Below, in pieces: positions 25,337-34,288 of a stretch of DNA of 34,288 nt; positions within the stretch are counted from its first letter, which is position 1, and every line of letters starts with the position of its first letter. Location of the stretch: assembly GCA_023430315.1 (NCBI GenBank), contig JAEZAW010000147.1, positions 1 through 34,288 on the forward strand. Reading direction: 5' to 3'. The notes under the pieces are model-generated. The model did no database searches, was not told the origin of the DNA, and saw nothing but the letters and a program-made list of their open reading frames with translations. The DNA is from Pseudomonadota bacterium. Lineage in GTDB: Bacteria > Pseudomonadota > Alphaproteobacteria > Rhizobiales > Hyphomicrobiaceae. The position numbers and the translations under genes were made by a program.

Positions 25337-25992
25337 TGGCCGGAACAGTGCGCCTCCAGAAGGGCCTTAATGGTATCGTGCCATTTGGCGGCGCCGCTCG
25401 GGCCAAGGTGAAGCCCGTCGCGAAGATCAGGAATATCTATAGGCAAGGTGACGATCTTCGCCTGCGTCTCCGCGAGCGCGAGAATGATAGAGCGATTTAG
25501 TTCCGCGACACGGTCTCCAGCGTCAACAAACGGCAGAACTGGATGCACGATCATGGCAATGCCTTCCGCCTGTAGCTCCTCAACGATGGCCCGAACATTG
25601 GCGCTGGTCTCGGCAGGCGGTACGCCCTTGAGAATGTCGTTTGCGCCGATCATAAGAAACACAACGCGCGGTCGGAGACGGATGATCTCGTTCAGCCGGT
25701 AAAGGACACCCGCTGACGTGTCGCCATTGAAGCCGTAGTTTGCAACGCCTGAGCAAGAGGTCATTTCGGACCATGGGACGCCTGCTGTGAGACTGTCTCC
25801 GAGCATGACGGCGCATGGCCTGCGGCTGGCCCCCGCGAGCATCTCATACCGTGCCTGAAGCATAGTCATCTTCGGGGCGAGCGTGACAAGTCGACGGCGC
25901 TGCCGGGCCCGGAGAGCAAGAGCACCGACTAGGCCTCCGGTGACAAATGCGGCCAGCAATAAGCCCCAAAAGACGGCATCCAAAGAGGTCAT
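25306..25992 (-). CDS. SGNH/GDSL family hydrolase, membrane-anchored
   Basis: A 228-residue esterase/lipase-like enzyme with an N-terminal membrane helix (about residues 8-28). All SGNH blocks are visible: block I AVMLGDSLTAG with nucleophile Ser67, block II NYGFNGDTS, block III GANDIL (Asn118) and block V DGLHLG with Asp192 and His195. Relatives remove acetyl or acyl groups from sugars, lipids or other esters. The ATG at 25992 is preceded by GAGG at six bases; the upstream ATG at 26004 has no ribosome site. It converges on the FN3-LamG gene. The anchor suggests the catalytic part faces the periplasm. The substrate is unknown; a cell-envelope polysaccharide is one option. Confidence 0.88.
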   Translation of the reverse strand: MTSLDAVFWGLLLAAFVTGGLVGALALRARQRRRLVTLAPKMTMLQARYEMLAGASRRPCAVMLGDSLTAGVPWSEMTSCSGVANYGFNGDTSAGVLYRLNEIIRLRPRVVFLMIGANDILKGVPPAETSANVRAIVEELQAEGIAMIVHPVLPFVDAGDRVAELNRSIILALAETQAKIVTLPIDIPDLRDGLHLGPSGAAKWHDTIKALLEAHCSGHHAPDAATSA

Positions 25993-26239
25993 CGAGTGCC
26001 TCATTGGTATTACAAAGTGTTCGCGTAGCCACTAAGAGCGGCTGTCCGCAAATAAGATGACCCTGATCCCCTTAGAGATCGGCAATAACATCGCTTCTTG
26101 GCGTCGGGCCGAAATTGGCCACGAGCACGACCGGTCGCGCGCTTTTGTTCTGCACGGATCGTCAGCGCACCAAGATCGTGGCACAATGGGGCGCTAATAA
26201 GAAGCTGTCAGGCAACATAAGCTGACATGGAGGAAAACA

Positions 26240-27244
26240 ATGTCCAGGGACACGATCACGCTGACACGTCGCAATCTGCTGTCGGGCGCTACTCTTACGA
26301 TGGCGGCTGCCTATACCAGTGGCCTTTCCGTTCCGATGGCACACGCGAAGGCACCCTTCGCGACCACGCAGGCCTCCTACTTCTATCGCTTTCCGCATGG
26401 CAAAATGCAGATGACCATGGTGTCGGATGGGCCGCTCCCGCTCGGCGATCCCTCCGGTGCCTTCCTCGGCGCGAGCAAGGAGGAGGTCAGCAAGATGCTG
26501 ACCGACAACTTCCTCTCGCCAACGAATGCCGTGCTCGAACAGAACATCCTCGTCATCAACACTGGCGACAAGATGTACATCGTTGACACCGGCATGGGCA
26601 CGTCGACCATGTTCGGCCCGACCACCGGCAAGATGCTCACGACACTCAAGGCAGCCGGCATCGATCCCGCCGACATCGACGGCGTCCTCGCGACGCACGC
26701 GCATTGCGATCACGTCTGGGGCATCATGAACGACAACGGGAAGCCGAACTTCCCCAATGCCCAGATCTACATTTCGCAGGCCGACTTCGACTACTGGACC
26801 GACGAGGCCAAGCTTTCGATGAAAGATCCGGCCTACATGAAGCCGTTCGTCGAAGGCGCGCGCAAGAACCTGCTTCCCGTTCGCGATCGCATTGTCTTCG
26901 TGAAGGATGGTCAGGAGTTCGTGCCGGGCATCACAGCAATCTCGGCACCGGGGCATACCGTTGGCCACACGATCTTCATGATCACGTCGGACGGCAAGTC
27001 GCTCGCCGCTGTCGGAGACCTTACGCACCATCACATCCTACTGGTCGAGAAGCCGCGTTTCGAATTTGCCTACGACACGGACCCGAAGCAGTCGGCAGGA
27101 TCGCGCGTACGCATCCTCGATATGCTCGCGGCGAACAAGATCCCACTCGCTGCCTATCATTTCCCCTGGCCGGGGTACGGGCACGTTGTGAAGAACGGTG
27201 ATGGCTTCCGCTATATCGCCGCGCCGATGAACATGACGCTTTAG
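26240..27244 (+). CDS. Metallo-beta-lactamase fold hydrolase with Tat signal
   Basis: A 334-residue MBL-fold hydrolase. The N-terminus TRRNLLSGATLTMAAAY has the twin-arginine pattern (Arg10-Arg11), so it is probably exported folded to the periplasm with its metals. Metal ligands are the HxHxDH motif THAHCDH (His153, His155, Asp157, His158), His239 in SAPGHTVGHT and Asp260 in AVGDLTHH, as in binuclear zinc lactonases and related enzymes. Family members cleave lactones, phosphoesters or thioesters; the substrate is not clear. The ATG at 26240 has a strong GGAGGAAA at 26229-26236. It stands alone, with a bidirectional terminator 34 bp after its stop. Confidence 0.92.
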   Translation: MSRDTITLTRRNLLSGATLTMAAAYTSGLSVPMAHAKAPFATTQASYFYRFPHGKMQMTMVSDGPLPLGDPSGAFLGASKEEVSKMLTDNFLSPTNAVLEQNILVINTGDKMYIVDTGMGTSTMFGPTTGKMLTTLKAAGIDPADIDGVLATHAHCDHVWGIMNDNGKPNFPNAQIYISQADFDYWTDEAKLSMKDPAYMKPFVEGARKNLLPVRDRIVFVKDGQEFVPGITAISAPGHTVGHTIFMITSDGKSLAAVGDLTHHHILLVEKPRFEFAYDTDPKQSAGSRVRILDMLAANKIPLAAYHFPWPGYGHVVKNGDGFRYIAAPMNMTL

Positions 27245-27277
27245 CCCAGTAAGCAGGCTCAGGCACTCAATGCAAAA

Positions 27278-27302
27278 GGGCCGGCGCTTCGAGCGCCGGC
27301 CC
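27278..27302. terminator. Bidirectional rho-independent terminator
   Basis: An 11-bp perfect GC-rich stem (27278-27288 with 27292-27302) closes a TCG loop. It is followed by CTTCAGTTTGTTT on the plus strand and by TTTTGC on the minus strand, so it can end both the MBL-hydrolase transcript and the convergent methyltransferase transcript. Confidence 0.85.
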
Positions 27303-27328
27303 CTTCAGTTTGTTTGATGATGGCCGCG

Positions 27329-28213
27329 CTACTTCTTGGTCGCGGTCCAGTTGCCATTGCGGCCACCTGCGATCGTGCCCGACATGGACGCACCCTCGAT
27401 CTTGCCCGTGTACTTGGCATCGCCGACGGCAAAGCTCACATCAGTTCCAAGCACGCGCGCATCGGTGATCGCAGTCGCTCCTAACGTGCCGCTCAGCATC
27501 TGGTACTTCTGCTCGAGCTTGAGCTCCGCTTCGCCGAGCTGCCAGGTACCACCGACCTTGGCCGGCACGATCCACAGCAGAGCCTTGCAGTAGTTCGTGC
27601 AATCCTCGGTGACCGTCGCGGTCTCGTCCGCCTGCCAGTCACCCATCTGGAATGTGTTCGACACGAGGCGTGTGCCCGGCGCCATCTCGAGAAGCTTCGG
27701 CGCCAGCTTCTCGTTGATCCAGGGCAGCAGGAACATGGTGATGATCTGAGCCTTCGAGAAATCGCTCTCGAAGATATCGGCCTTCTCGAAAGTGGCCTTG
27801 TCCGAAACGCCCGCCGCCTTGGCATTCTTCTGCGCGAGCTCGACCATGTTCGGGTTGTATTCGATGCCCTTTGCCGTCAGGCCGCGCTTCGCCGCCGTGA
27901 TGACGGTGCGTCCATCACCTGAGCCGAGATCGATCAGGTAGTCCTTCGGCGTGGCCTTTGCGATTTCGAGCATCTTGTCGACGAGGCTCTGAGGAGTCGG
28001 CACCCACACCACGTCCTTGCCGGCCTGGCCGACCTGCGGCTCGTACGCGCCACCCTTGGCGCTCTGCTCTTGCGCAACCGATGAAAGGGCCGTGGCTACT
28101 AGCAGGACGCCGGCGAAAATTGCCAAACCAGCGCGGGCTCTGCCCGACCAACCGGCATCGGCTGTCAGCACCTGGGTGGGCGTCGTCGACGCGCGCGTCG
28201 GAAGTCTATCCAT
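27329..28213 (-). CDS. Class I SAM methyltransferase-fold protein with signal peptide
   Basis: A 294-residue protein whose middle part is a class I methyltransferase fold: motif I YLIDLGSGDGRT (about residues 92-103), AKGIEYNPNMVELAQKNA after it and ADIFESDFSKAQIITMFLLP. A signal-peptide-like N-terminus (hydrophobic core about 29-46, then SVAQEQ) points outside the cytoplasm, where SAM is not known to be available. The last ~80 residues form a separate beta-rich tail (GTWQLGEAELKLEQ to GRNGNWTATKK). I start at 28213 because GAGG precedes it by nine bases; an ATG at 28228 would add five residues. A TACAAT hexamer on the minus strand at 28277-28282 may be its -10 box. The stop is near the shared terminator. 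The substrate is unknown. Confidence 0.85.
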   Translation of the reverse strand: MDRLPTRASTTPTQVLTADAGWSGRARAGLAIFAGVLLVATALSSVAQEQSAKGGAYEPQVGQAGKDVVWVPTPQSLVDKMLEIAKATPKDYLIDLGSGDGRTVITAAKRGLTAKGIEYNPNMVELAQKNAKAAGVSDKATFEKADIFESDFSKAQIITMFLLPWINEKLAPKLLEMAPGTRLVSNTFQMGDWQADETATVTEDCTNYCKALLWIVPAKVGGTWQLGEAELKLEQKYQMLSGTLGATAITDARVLGTDVSFAVGDAKYTGKIEGASMSGTIAGGRNGNWTATKK

Positions 28214-28503
28214 ACTGGATTTCCTCATTCTAGATCGTGGTTTTCAGGCTAAGTCAGCGAAGCGGCGCCTCGCCGTATTGTATCCGGTTCTAGTGCAGCA
28301 ACGCCGTCGCCGGGTGGCGGGTTCGTCGCGAAGTAGACTATCTGCGCCCCACGACGGGCAATGGGACGTAGAGGTAAATTCTTGGTGAGGCTCACTTTAG
28401 CCGGCGATCGATATCCAGAAATTGCGGCCGAAACCGGCAGTCAGCGCGCGAACGTATCGACGGGGCCGACACCGCCTTGTGTTCCCTACCGGGACTGCGC
28501 CCG
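28214..28503. other. Gene-free stretch between two minus-strand genes
   Basis: About 290 bp between the MetX-like stop and the methyltransferase start. Apart from the possible -10 box at 28277-28282 I see no RNA gene, no strong hairpin with a T-run and no credible small gene here. Confidence 0.4.
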
Positions 28504-29517
28504 TCAACGGGAGAGAAGATCTTGCACGGCGCCACGCAGCCGCGCTTCGTCCTCTGTGCACTGCACCGGATTGCCGGCTCGATGCCCCCAGATGGACTCG
28601 ATCGGACGCAGCTCGGCATTGGGCATCAGACGCGTCTCGGCTTCACCATCGGCGAGCGGGAAGTAGAGGTCCGTCGTCGAAGGCATGATGATCGCGCGCG
28701 CCGTGACGGCGCCGAGTGCCGCCTCGAGATTACCGCCGTAGATCGGATTGTCGGAGATATCGGACTGGTACCAGGTCTCGATCATCGAGAGCAGATCCTC
28801 GGCCGCGCGCCGCAGATAGTTCCCCTCCCAGGCGCGCACGAGATAGTCCTCGAGCGACGTGAAGCCGACCGTGGCCCAGAGCTTTTCCCGATAGAAGGCC
28901 TGGCTCATGGCCCAGCCCGCATACACACGTGAGAAGGCGCGCAGTGCTTCGACTGGACGCGCAGTGAAGCGTCCGTCACGATAACCCGCATCGCTTCTCA
29001 GAATTGCGCGGATGCCTTCGAGGAAGACCTTGTTGTGTGGGCTCGTCCGCGCCGACGTGCACACCGCGCAGAGGCGCTCCACGCGGTCGGGAAAAATCGC
29101 GCCCCAGTGCAGCGCCTGCTGACCACCCATCGACCAGCCATAAGCAAGCGCCAGCTTCGTCACACCGAAGCGCTCCCGCAGCAGGCGCTCCTGCGCGTGC
29201 ACGTTGTCCCAGTGCGTGAAGACCGGATTTCGCCCGGCGCCGAACGGCTCGGCAAGATTGCTCGGCGAGGAGGAGAGACCGTTCCCGAGCTGGTTCGGGA
29301 TGATGATGAAATAGCGCTCGGGATCGAGCACTCGATCCGGTCCGATCAGCCAGTCGATGTCGGTGTGATGCGCCGCATAGGATGTCGGATAGAGAATGAC
29401 GTTCGACTTATCGGCGGCGAGCCGACCGTAGGTCTTGTAGGCGAGATACGCCTTGGGCAAGGTCAGCCCACGCTGGAGCGCCAGCGGTCCCAGATCATAG
29501 GTCTCGTAGTCGGCCAA
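28504..29517 (-). CDS. MetX-like alpha/beta fold acyltransferase or hydrolase
   Basis: A 337-residue alpha/beta-hydrolase-fold protein of the homoserine O-acetyltransferase-like group. The triad is readable: nucleophile Ser129 in AYGWSMGGQQALHW, Asp283 in PSTTDLYFP and His312 in WGHRAGNP. The N-terminal LPKAYLAYKTYGRLAADKSNVIL and the GPDRVLDPERYFIIIPNQLGNG stretch are typical of MetX relatives, but the elbow differs from the GGSMGGMQAL of true methionine-pathway enzymes, so it may be an esterase or another acyltransferase. The start is TTG at 29517, supported by GAGGGGG about eight bases upstream. It lies 39 bp after the dehydroquinase-like gene on the same strand, so they probably form an operon. 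Confidence 0.87.
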   Translation of the reverse strand: MADYETYDLGPLALQRGLTLPKAYLAYKTYGRLAADKSNVILYPTSYAAHHTDIDWLIGPDRVLDPERYFIIIPNQLGNGLSSSPSNLAEPFGAGRNPVFTHWDNVHAQERLLRERFGVTKLALAYGWSMGGQQALHWGAIFPDRVERLCAVCTSARTSPHNKVFLEGIRAILRSDAGYRDGRFTARPVEALRAFSRVYAGWAMSQAFYREKLWATVGFTSLEDYLVRAWEGNYLRRAAEDLLSMIETWYQSDISDNPIYGGNLEAALGAVTARAIIMPSTTDLYFPLADGEAETRLMPNAELRPIESIWGHRAGNPVQCTEDEARLRGAVQDLLSR

Positions 29518-29556
29518 GATTGATCCCCCTCGTGATGAAGTACACGTCCAGCCGGC

Positions 29557-30039
29557 TTACACCGGCCCGGTCCTGATGGGTGCCGGAAAGGCTTCCGGAA
29601 TGCGTCCGAGACACTGAACGGCGGCCTGTATGGCGATGATGTAGCCATAAGGACCGAGGCCGCAGATGACCGCCTTCACCGAGCCCGAGATCTTCGAGTG
29701 CCGGTGCAGCTCGTCGCGGGCGTGAATATTCGAGATATGCAGCTCGATTACCGGCCCCTCGAAGATCTTGATCGCATCGATGATCGGGATCGACGTGAAC
29801 GAAAGCCCGGCGGGGTTGATGATGATCGCATCGGCCCGCTCGCGCGCTGCCTGGACCAGATCGACGATCACCCCCTCATGGTTCGACTGATGGAACTCCA
29901 ATTGGACATCCAGCAGTCCGGCGAACTCGCGGCAGCTCTCCTCGATCGCCGCGAGCCGTGTCGATCCATAAATGTGGGGCTCGCGGATGCCCAAGAGATT
30001 CAGGTTCGGTCCATTGATGATCATGAGGCGCGTTGGCAC
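29557..30039 (-). CDS. aroQ: Type II 3-dehydroquinate dehydratase family protein, altered active site
   Basis: A 160-residue member of the type II dehydroquinase family, which dehydrates 3-dehydroquinate in the shikimate or quinate pathways. Clear marks are INGPNLNLLGIREPHIYG (with Arg19 and the catalytic Tyr24), FHQSNHEG, IINPAGLSFTS (Asn75), ELHISN (His101) and GLGPYGY. Two normally conserved active-site positions differ: the THTS histidine (His81 in the M. tuberculosis enzyme) is Phe, and the arginine of the HAREEFR segment (Arg112) is His with an Arg one residue later. It is therefore doubtful as a standard dehydroquinase. The GTG at 30039 has CGGAGGGA at good spacing and gives the family's length; the frame reaches 30099. 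A MetX-like gene follows. Confidence 0.87.
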   Translation of the reverse strand: MPTRLMIINGPNLNLLGIREPHIYGSTRLAAIEESCREFAGLLDVQLEFHQSNHEGVIVDLVQAARERADAIIINPAGLSFTSIPIIDAIKIFEGPVIELHISNIHARDELHRHSKISGSVKAVICGLGPYGYIIAIQAAVQCLGRIPEAFPAPIRTGPV

Positions 30040-30257
30040 GGGGTCCCTCCGGTCTTTGCTTTTGTCGACAGAATGGGACGAGAGCCGACGACTGCGCAAG
30101 CAGGCCCTCGCTCAGCGCCTGCTCAAATTGCCCGACGTCGTCGAATTCCGTATTTCGCCAACAGATGATTGAACGGGCAAAAGGCCCCCGGTTGCCACGA
30201 CCGGCGTCAGCGGGTAGAGAGTGGCCAGCTTAGCAGAAAGAGTGTGCGCGCGTCCCC

Positions 30258-30737
30258 ATGGCGCTGGAGATCGAGCGAAAATTCCGTGTTAGCGGTAACG
30301 GCTGGAAACCGCTCGTCGGCCGCACGCGCCGCCTGCGTCAGGCCTACCTCACGAAGAACGGCCGCCTTTCCATTCGCGTCCGCATAGACGGCGATGCGAC
30401 CGGTACGCTCACGATCAAGGCCGCGCGCTCCGGCATGGAGCGCCATGAGTACGAGTACACGATACCGCTCGCCGATGCCGAGGAGCTGATGCTCCAGCGC
30501 GAAGGCTCGATCATCAGCAAAGTCCGCCACATCGTACCGATCGATGGCTTCAACTGGGAGATCGACGTCTTCGACGGCGAGAACGCCGGCCTCGTGATCG
30601 CAGAGATCGAGCTGGACCGCGCCGATCGTACTTTCGAGCGGCCCGAATGGCTCGGCGAAGAGGTGACCGGCGACCGCCGCTTCTACAATGCCGATCTCGC
30701 CAAGCATCCATACAAGAGCTGGACAAAAGGGCGCTAA
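30258..30737 (+). CDS. CYTH domain protein (triphosphate tunnel metalloenzyme family)
   Basis: A 159-residue stand-alone CYTH domain. The N-terminal EIERKF motif (residues 4-9) is diagnostic, and the strands of the tunnel carry the expected alternating basic and acidic residues: RLRQAYL, RLSIRVRIDGDATGTLTIKAA, HEYEYTIPLADAEEL, WEIDVFDGENAGLVIAEIEL. Family members bind metal and triphosphate, acting as inorganic triphosphatases, thiamine-triphosphatases or adenylate cyclases; the short form without a CHAD domain is most often a triphosphatase. No strong ribosome site precedes the ATG. It ends one base before the stop of the convergent oxyR gene. Confidence 0.92.
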   Translation: MALEIERKFRVSGNGWKPLVGRTRRLRQAYLTKNGRLSIRVRIDGDATGTLTIKAARSGMERHEYEYTIPLADAEELMLQREGSIISKVRHIVPIDGFNWEIDVFDGENAGLVIAEIELDRADRTFERPEWLGEEVTGDRRFYNADLAKHPYKSWTKGR

Positions 30738-30738
30738 G

Positions 30739-31686
30739 CTACGCCCGACGCTCCCGCACACGTTGATCGGCGACGACGTCGGCCGCCGGCTTCTGACACT
30801 GTCGCACTGCATCGGCGATCAGCCCACCCAGCGCAACGAAATCCTCCTTGCGCGGCGAGGTCGCGCGCCACGCAAGGCCGAGCGTGCGCGCAGGCTCCGG
30901 ATCGGCGAAGCGGCCGATGCCGACCCGTCCTCCCCTCGCCTCGAGACCGATGCTGATCTCGGGCAGAAGGGTCAGCCCCATGCCGTTCGCAACCATCTGC
31001 ACGATCGTCGACAGGCTCGAGGCGCCGAACGTATCGACACCTTCGATCTGACGCAGATTACAGACCGCGAGCGCCTGCTCACGCAGGCAATGACCTTCCT
31101 CGAGCAGCAGCAGGCGGTCATGCTCGAAAAGCTCGGGTGTGGCCCTGACGCGCCCGCGAAGCTTGCGGCCCGGCGGCATGGCGAGAAGGAAGCGATCCTC
31201 AACCAGCGACTGCGTCTCGATCTCGGGATGCTCGACGGGCAGCGCCAGCAGCAGCAGATCGAGCGTGCCGTCAATGAGCTCGGCAAGAAGCTGCTGCGTA
31301 TGCGTTTCGCGCACCTGCAGCACGAGTTGCGGATAGTCCGCGCGGATCAGCGGCAGCAGCGCCGGCAACACGTAGGGCGCGACCGTCGGGATCACGCCGA
31401 GGCGAACGGGCGCTGTGAGCGGCGCCGCCGATTGCCGCGCGAAATCGCCTATATCGCGGACCTCGTTGAGGATGCGCTGTGCGCGACGCGCGACCTCCCG
31501 GCCCGCGGCAGTCAGTTGCGCGCCCTGACGCCGGCGCTCGACGAGCTGCACGCCGAGCTCCTGCTCGAGTTCCTGGATCTGCATCGAGAGCGCCGGCTGC
31601 GACACCGCACAGTGCGTCGCCGCCTTGCCGAAGTGGCCATGACGGGCGATCGCGTCCAGGTAGCGGAGCTGCTTGAGCGAGAGCAT
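30739..31686 (-). CDS. oxyR: Hydrogen peroxide-sensing LysR-type regulator OxyR
   Basis: A 315-residue LysR-type regulator. The N-terminal winged helix-turn-helix spans about residues 1-60 (LKQLRYLDAIARHGHFGKAATHCAVSQPALSMQI), followed by a linker helix and a sensory domain. The peroxide-sensing pair is present as Cys200 and Cys209 in EEGHCLREQALAVC, matching the CX8C of E. coli OxyR (Cys199/Cys208) that forms a disulfide on oxidation. It is transcribed divergently from katG, which OxyR commonly activates, and a near-perfect palindrome lies seven bases before its own ATG, suggesting autoregulation. I saw no deviation from the family apart from an extended basic C-terminal tail. Confidence 0.96.
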   Translation of the reverse strand: MLSLKQLRYLDAIARHGHFGKAATHCAVSQPALSMQIQELEQELGVQLVERRRQGAQLTAAGREVARRAQRILNEVRDIGDFARQSAAPLTAPVRLGVIPTVAPYVLPALLPLIRADYPQLVLQVRETHTQQLLAELIDGTLDLLLLALPVEHPEIETQSLVEDRFLLAMPPGRKLRGRVRATPELFEHDRLLLLEEGHCLREQALAVCNLRQIEGVDTFGASSLSTIVQMVANGMGLTLLPEISIGLEARGGRVGIGRFADPEPARTLGLAWRATSPRKEDFVALGGLIADAVRQCQKPAADVVADQRVRERRA

Positions 31687-31692
31687 GTCGAT

Positions 31693-31711
31693 CGATCAGA
31701 ATTTCTTATCG
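31693..31711. promoter_or_regulatory. Candidate OxyR operator in the oxyR-katG intergenic region
   Basis: CGATCAGAATTTCTTATCG is a 19-bp palindrome imperfect at one symmetric pair and the centre. Read on the minus strand it has GATA and GATC arms around AGAA-N-TTCT, comparable with the GATAGGTTnAACCTATC form of OxyR sites. It lies seven bases before the oxyR start codon, a position that fits repression of oxyR and activation of katG from a distance. Confidence 0.55.
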
Positions 31712-31730
31712 CTGTCCGAAATTAATGCGA

Positions 31731-31759
31731 TTGGACCATGACGACAAGGGCTCCTAGTT
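31731..31759 (+). promoter_or_regulatory. Possible katG promoter
   Basis: TTGGAC (31731-31736) and CTAGTT (31754-31759) are spaced by 17 bases and lie 20 bases downstream of the palindrome, a plausible place for an OxyR-activated sigma-70 promoter. The -10 match is poor, as is usual for activated promoters. Confidence 0.3.
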
Positions 31760-31785
31760 TGGAGTGGTTTCAATTCTAGGGAGAT

Positions 31786-31805
31786 CGCGCGCCCTTGAGC
31801 GCGCG
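31786..31805 (+). promoter_or_regulatory. Hairpin in the katG leader
   Basis: CGCGCGC (31786-31792) and GCGCGCG (31799-31805) form a 7-bp stem with a CCTTGA loop, 31 bases before the katG ATG and about 20 bases before its ribosome site. It could stabilise the mRNA; no attenuator structure is evident. Confidence 0.4.
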
Positions 31806-31836
31806 TGACGGCATTTCGAAGTGATCGGAGAGAGAT

Positions 31837-34035
<2,199 letters not shown>

Positions 34036-34051
34036 CAACGCTGCACTGTTA

Positions 34052-34084
34052 TCCCCTCTCCCCGCTCTTCGCGGGGAGAGGGGA
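34052..34084. terminator. Long GC-rich hairpin after katG
   Basis: CCCCTCTCCCCGC (34053-34065) pairs perfectly with 34071-34083 around a TCTTC loop, and T34052-A34084 extends it to 14 bp. It begins 17 bases after the katG stop. No T-run follows on either strand, so it may end transcription imperfectly or be a dispersed intergenic palindrome; CCTCTCCCCGC palindromes of this kind are frequent between genes in alphaproteobacteria. Confidence 0.6.
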
Positions 34085-34288
34085 CGGTTCGGCATACGGC
34101 AACGCCACTTCATGAGCGCGCGACCGCGCGCCGGCCGGTAGGCCGTCCCAAAGAAAAGATAATGCAGAGCCGCGAAAGCCGTCGCGGCGGACGAACCCGC
34201 GTGGTCCCTACAATGATGTAGGTGGGCACCGTTTGTCCGGAACCACGGCTCCGGCCAGGGACAGCACCCTAGCGGATCTTATAGGCCC
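34085..34288. other. Gene-free right end
   Basis: About 200 bp with no credible open frame, RNA gene or promoter. It contains GC-rich self-complementary runs such as GCGCGCGACCGCGCGC and GGCCGGTAGGCC (around 34116-34143). The next gene lies outside the window. Confidence 0.4.

Noticed and set aside
22323..25992. A resident prophage
   Set aside because: Only tail-fibre-like proteins are seen; there is no integrase, terminase, capsid, lysis gene or attachment-site duplication in the window.
26160..26210. A TGGCAC element suggesting a sigma-54 promoter before the MBL gene
   Set aside because: The matching TTGC -12 element is missing at the required spacing.

Overview
The window looks like chromosomal DNA of a high-GC alphaproteobacterium, most likely of the Hyphomicrobiales/Rhizobiales. 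This is inferred from the GC-rich codon usage, a DUF2793 tail-type protein, a CtrA-like box, a fused TRAP-TAXI permease, and the many small catabolic genes (CaiB/BaiF CoA-transferase, LLM oxidoreductase, HCCA-isomerase family). I see no rRNA, tRNA, CRISPR array, transposase or integrase. Nearly all of it is coding: 29 protein genes, one of them cut by the left edge.

Left part (1-8.4 kb): uptake and oxidation of small organic compounds. A partial TctA permease converges on a flavoprotein monooxygenase, which is divergent from a GST-kappa/HCCA-isomerase-type protein. A TauE/SafE permease converges on a minus-strand unit encoding a fused TRAP permease, its TAXI binding protein and, upstream, a tartrate/D-malate-type dehydrogenase. 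Intercistronic hairpins sit in this unit.

Middle (8.4-20.3 kb): an RND efflux pair (adaptor plus inner-membrane pump, no outer-membrane channel and no regulator nearby), a small membrane protein, an LLM flavin oxidoreductase, a minus-strand pair of an Ig-like/OmpA envelope protein and an orphan D12-class adenine DNA methyltransferase preceded by a CtrA-like box, an EamA transporter, a family III CoA-transferase and a glyoxalase-like protein.

Right-middle (20.4-28.2 kb): an SDR epimerase-like protein, a 2TM protein, a GNAT acetyltransferase, then the most unusual block: a translationally coupled pair encoding a DUF2793 protein with a duplicated ~100-residue module and an FN3-FN3-LamG protein, meeting a membrane-anchored SGNH hydrolase head-on. 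No other phage genes accompany it. A Tat-exported metallo-beta-lactamase-fold hydrolase and a methyltransferase-fold protein carrying a signal peptide follow, separated by a good bidirectional terminator.

Right end (28.5-34.3 kb): a MetX-like alpha/beta hydrolase downstream of a type II dehydroquinase homologue that lacks two active-site residues, a CYTH protein, and the divergent oxyR-katG peroxide-defence pair with a near-perfect 19-bp palindrome between them. katG is followed by a long GC-rich hairpin.

The leads most worth following are the aroQ-like/MetX-like pair, the secreted methyltransferase-fold protein, the orphan tail-fibre-like cassette, and the OmpA-methyltransferase pair behind a CtrA-like site. 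All functional links between neighbours are inferences from position.
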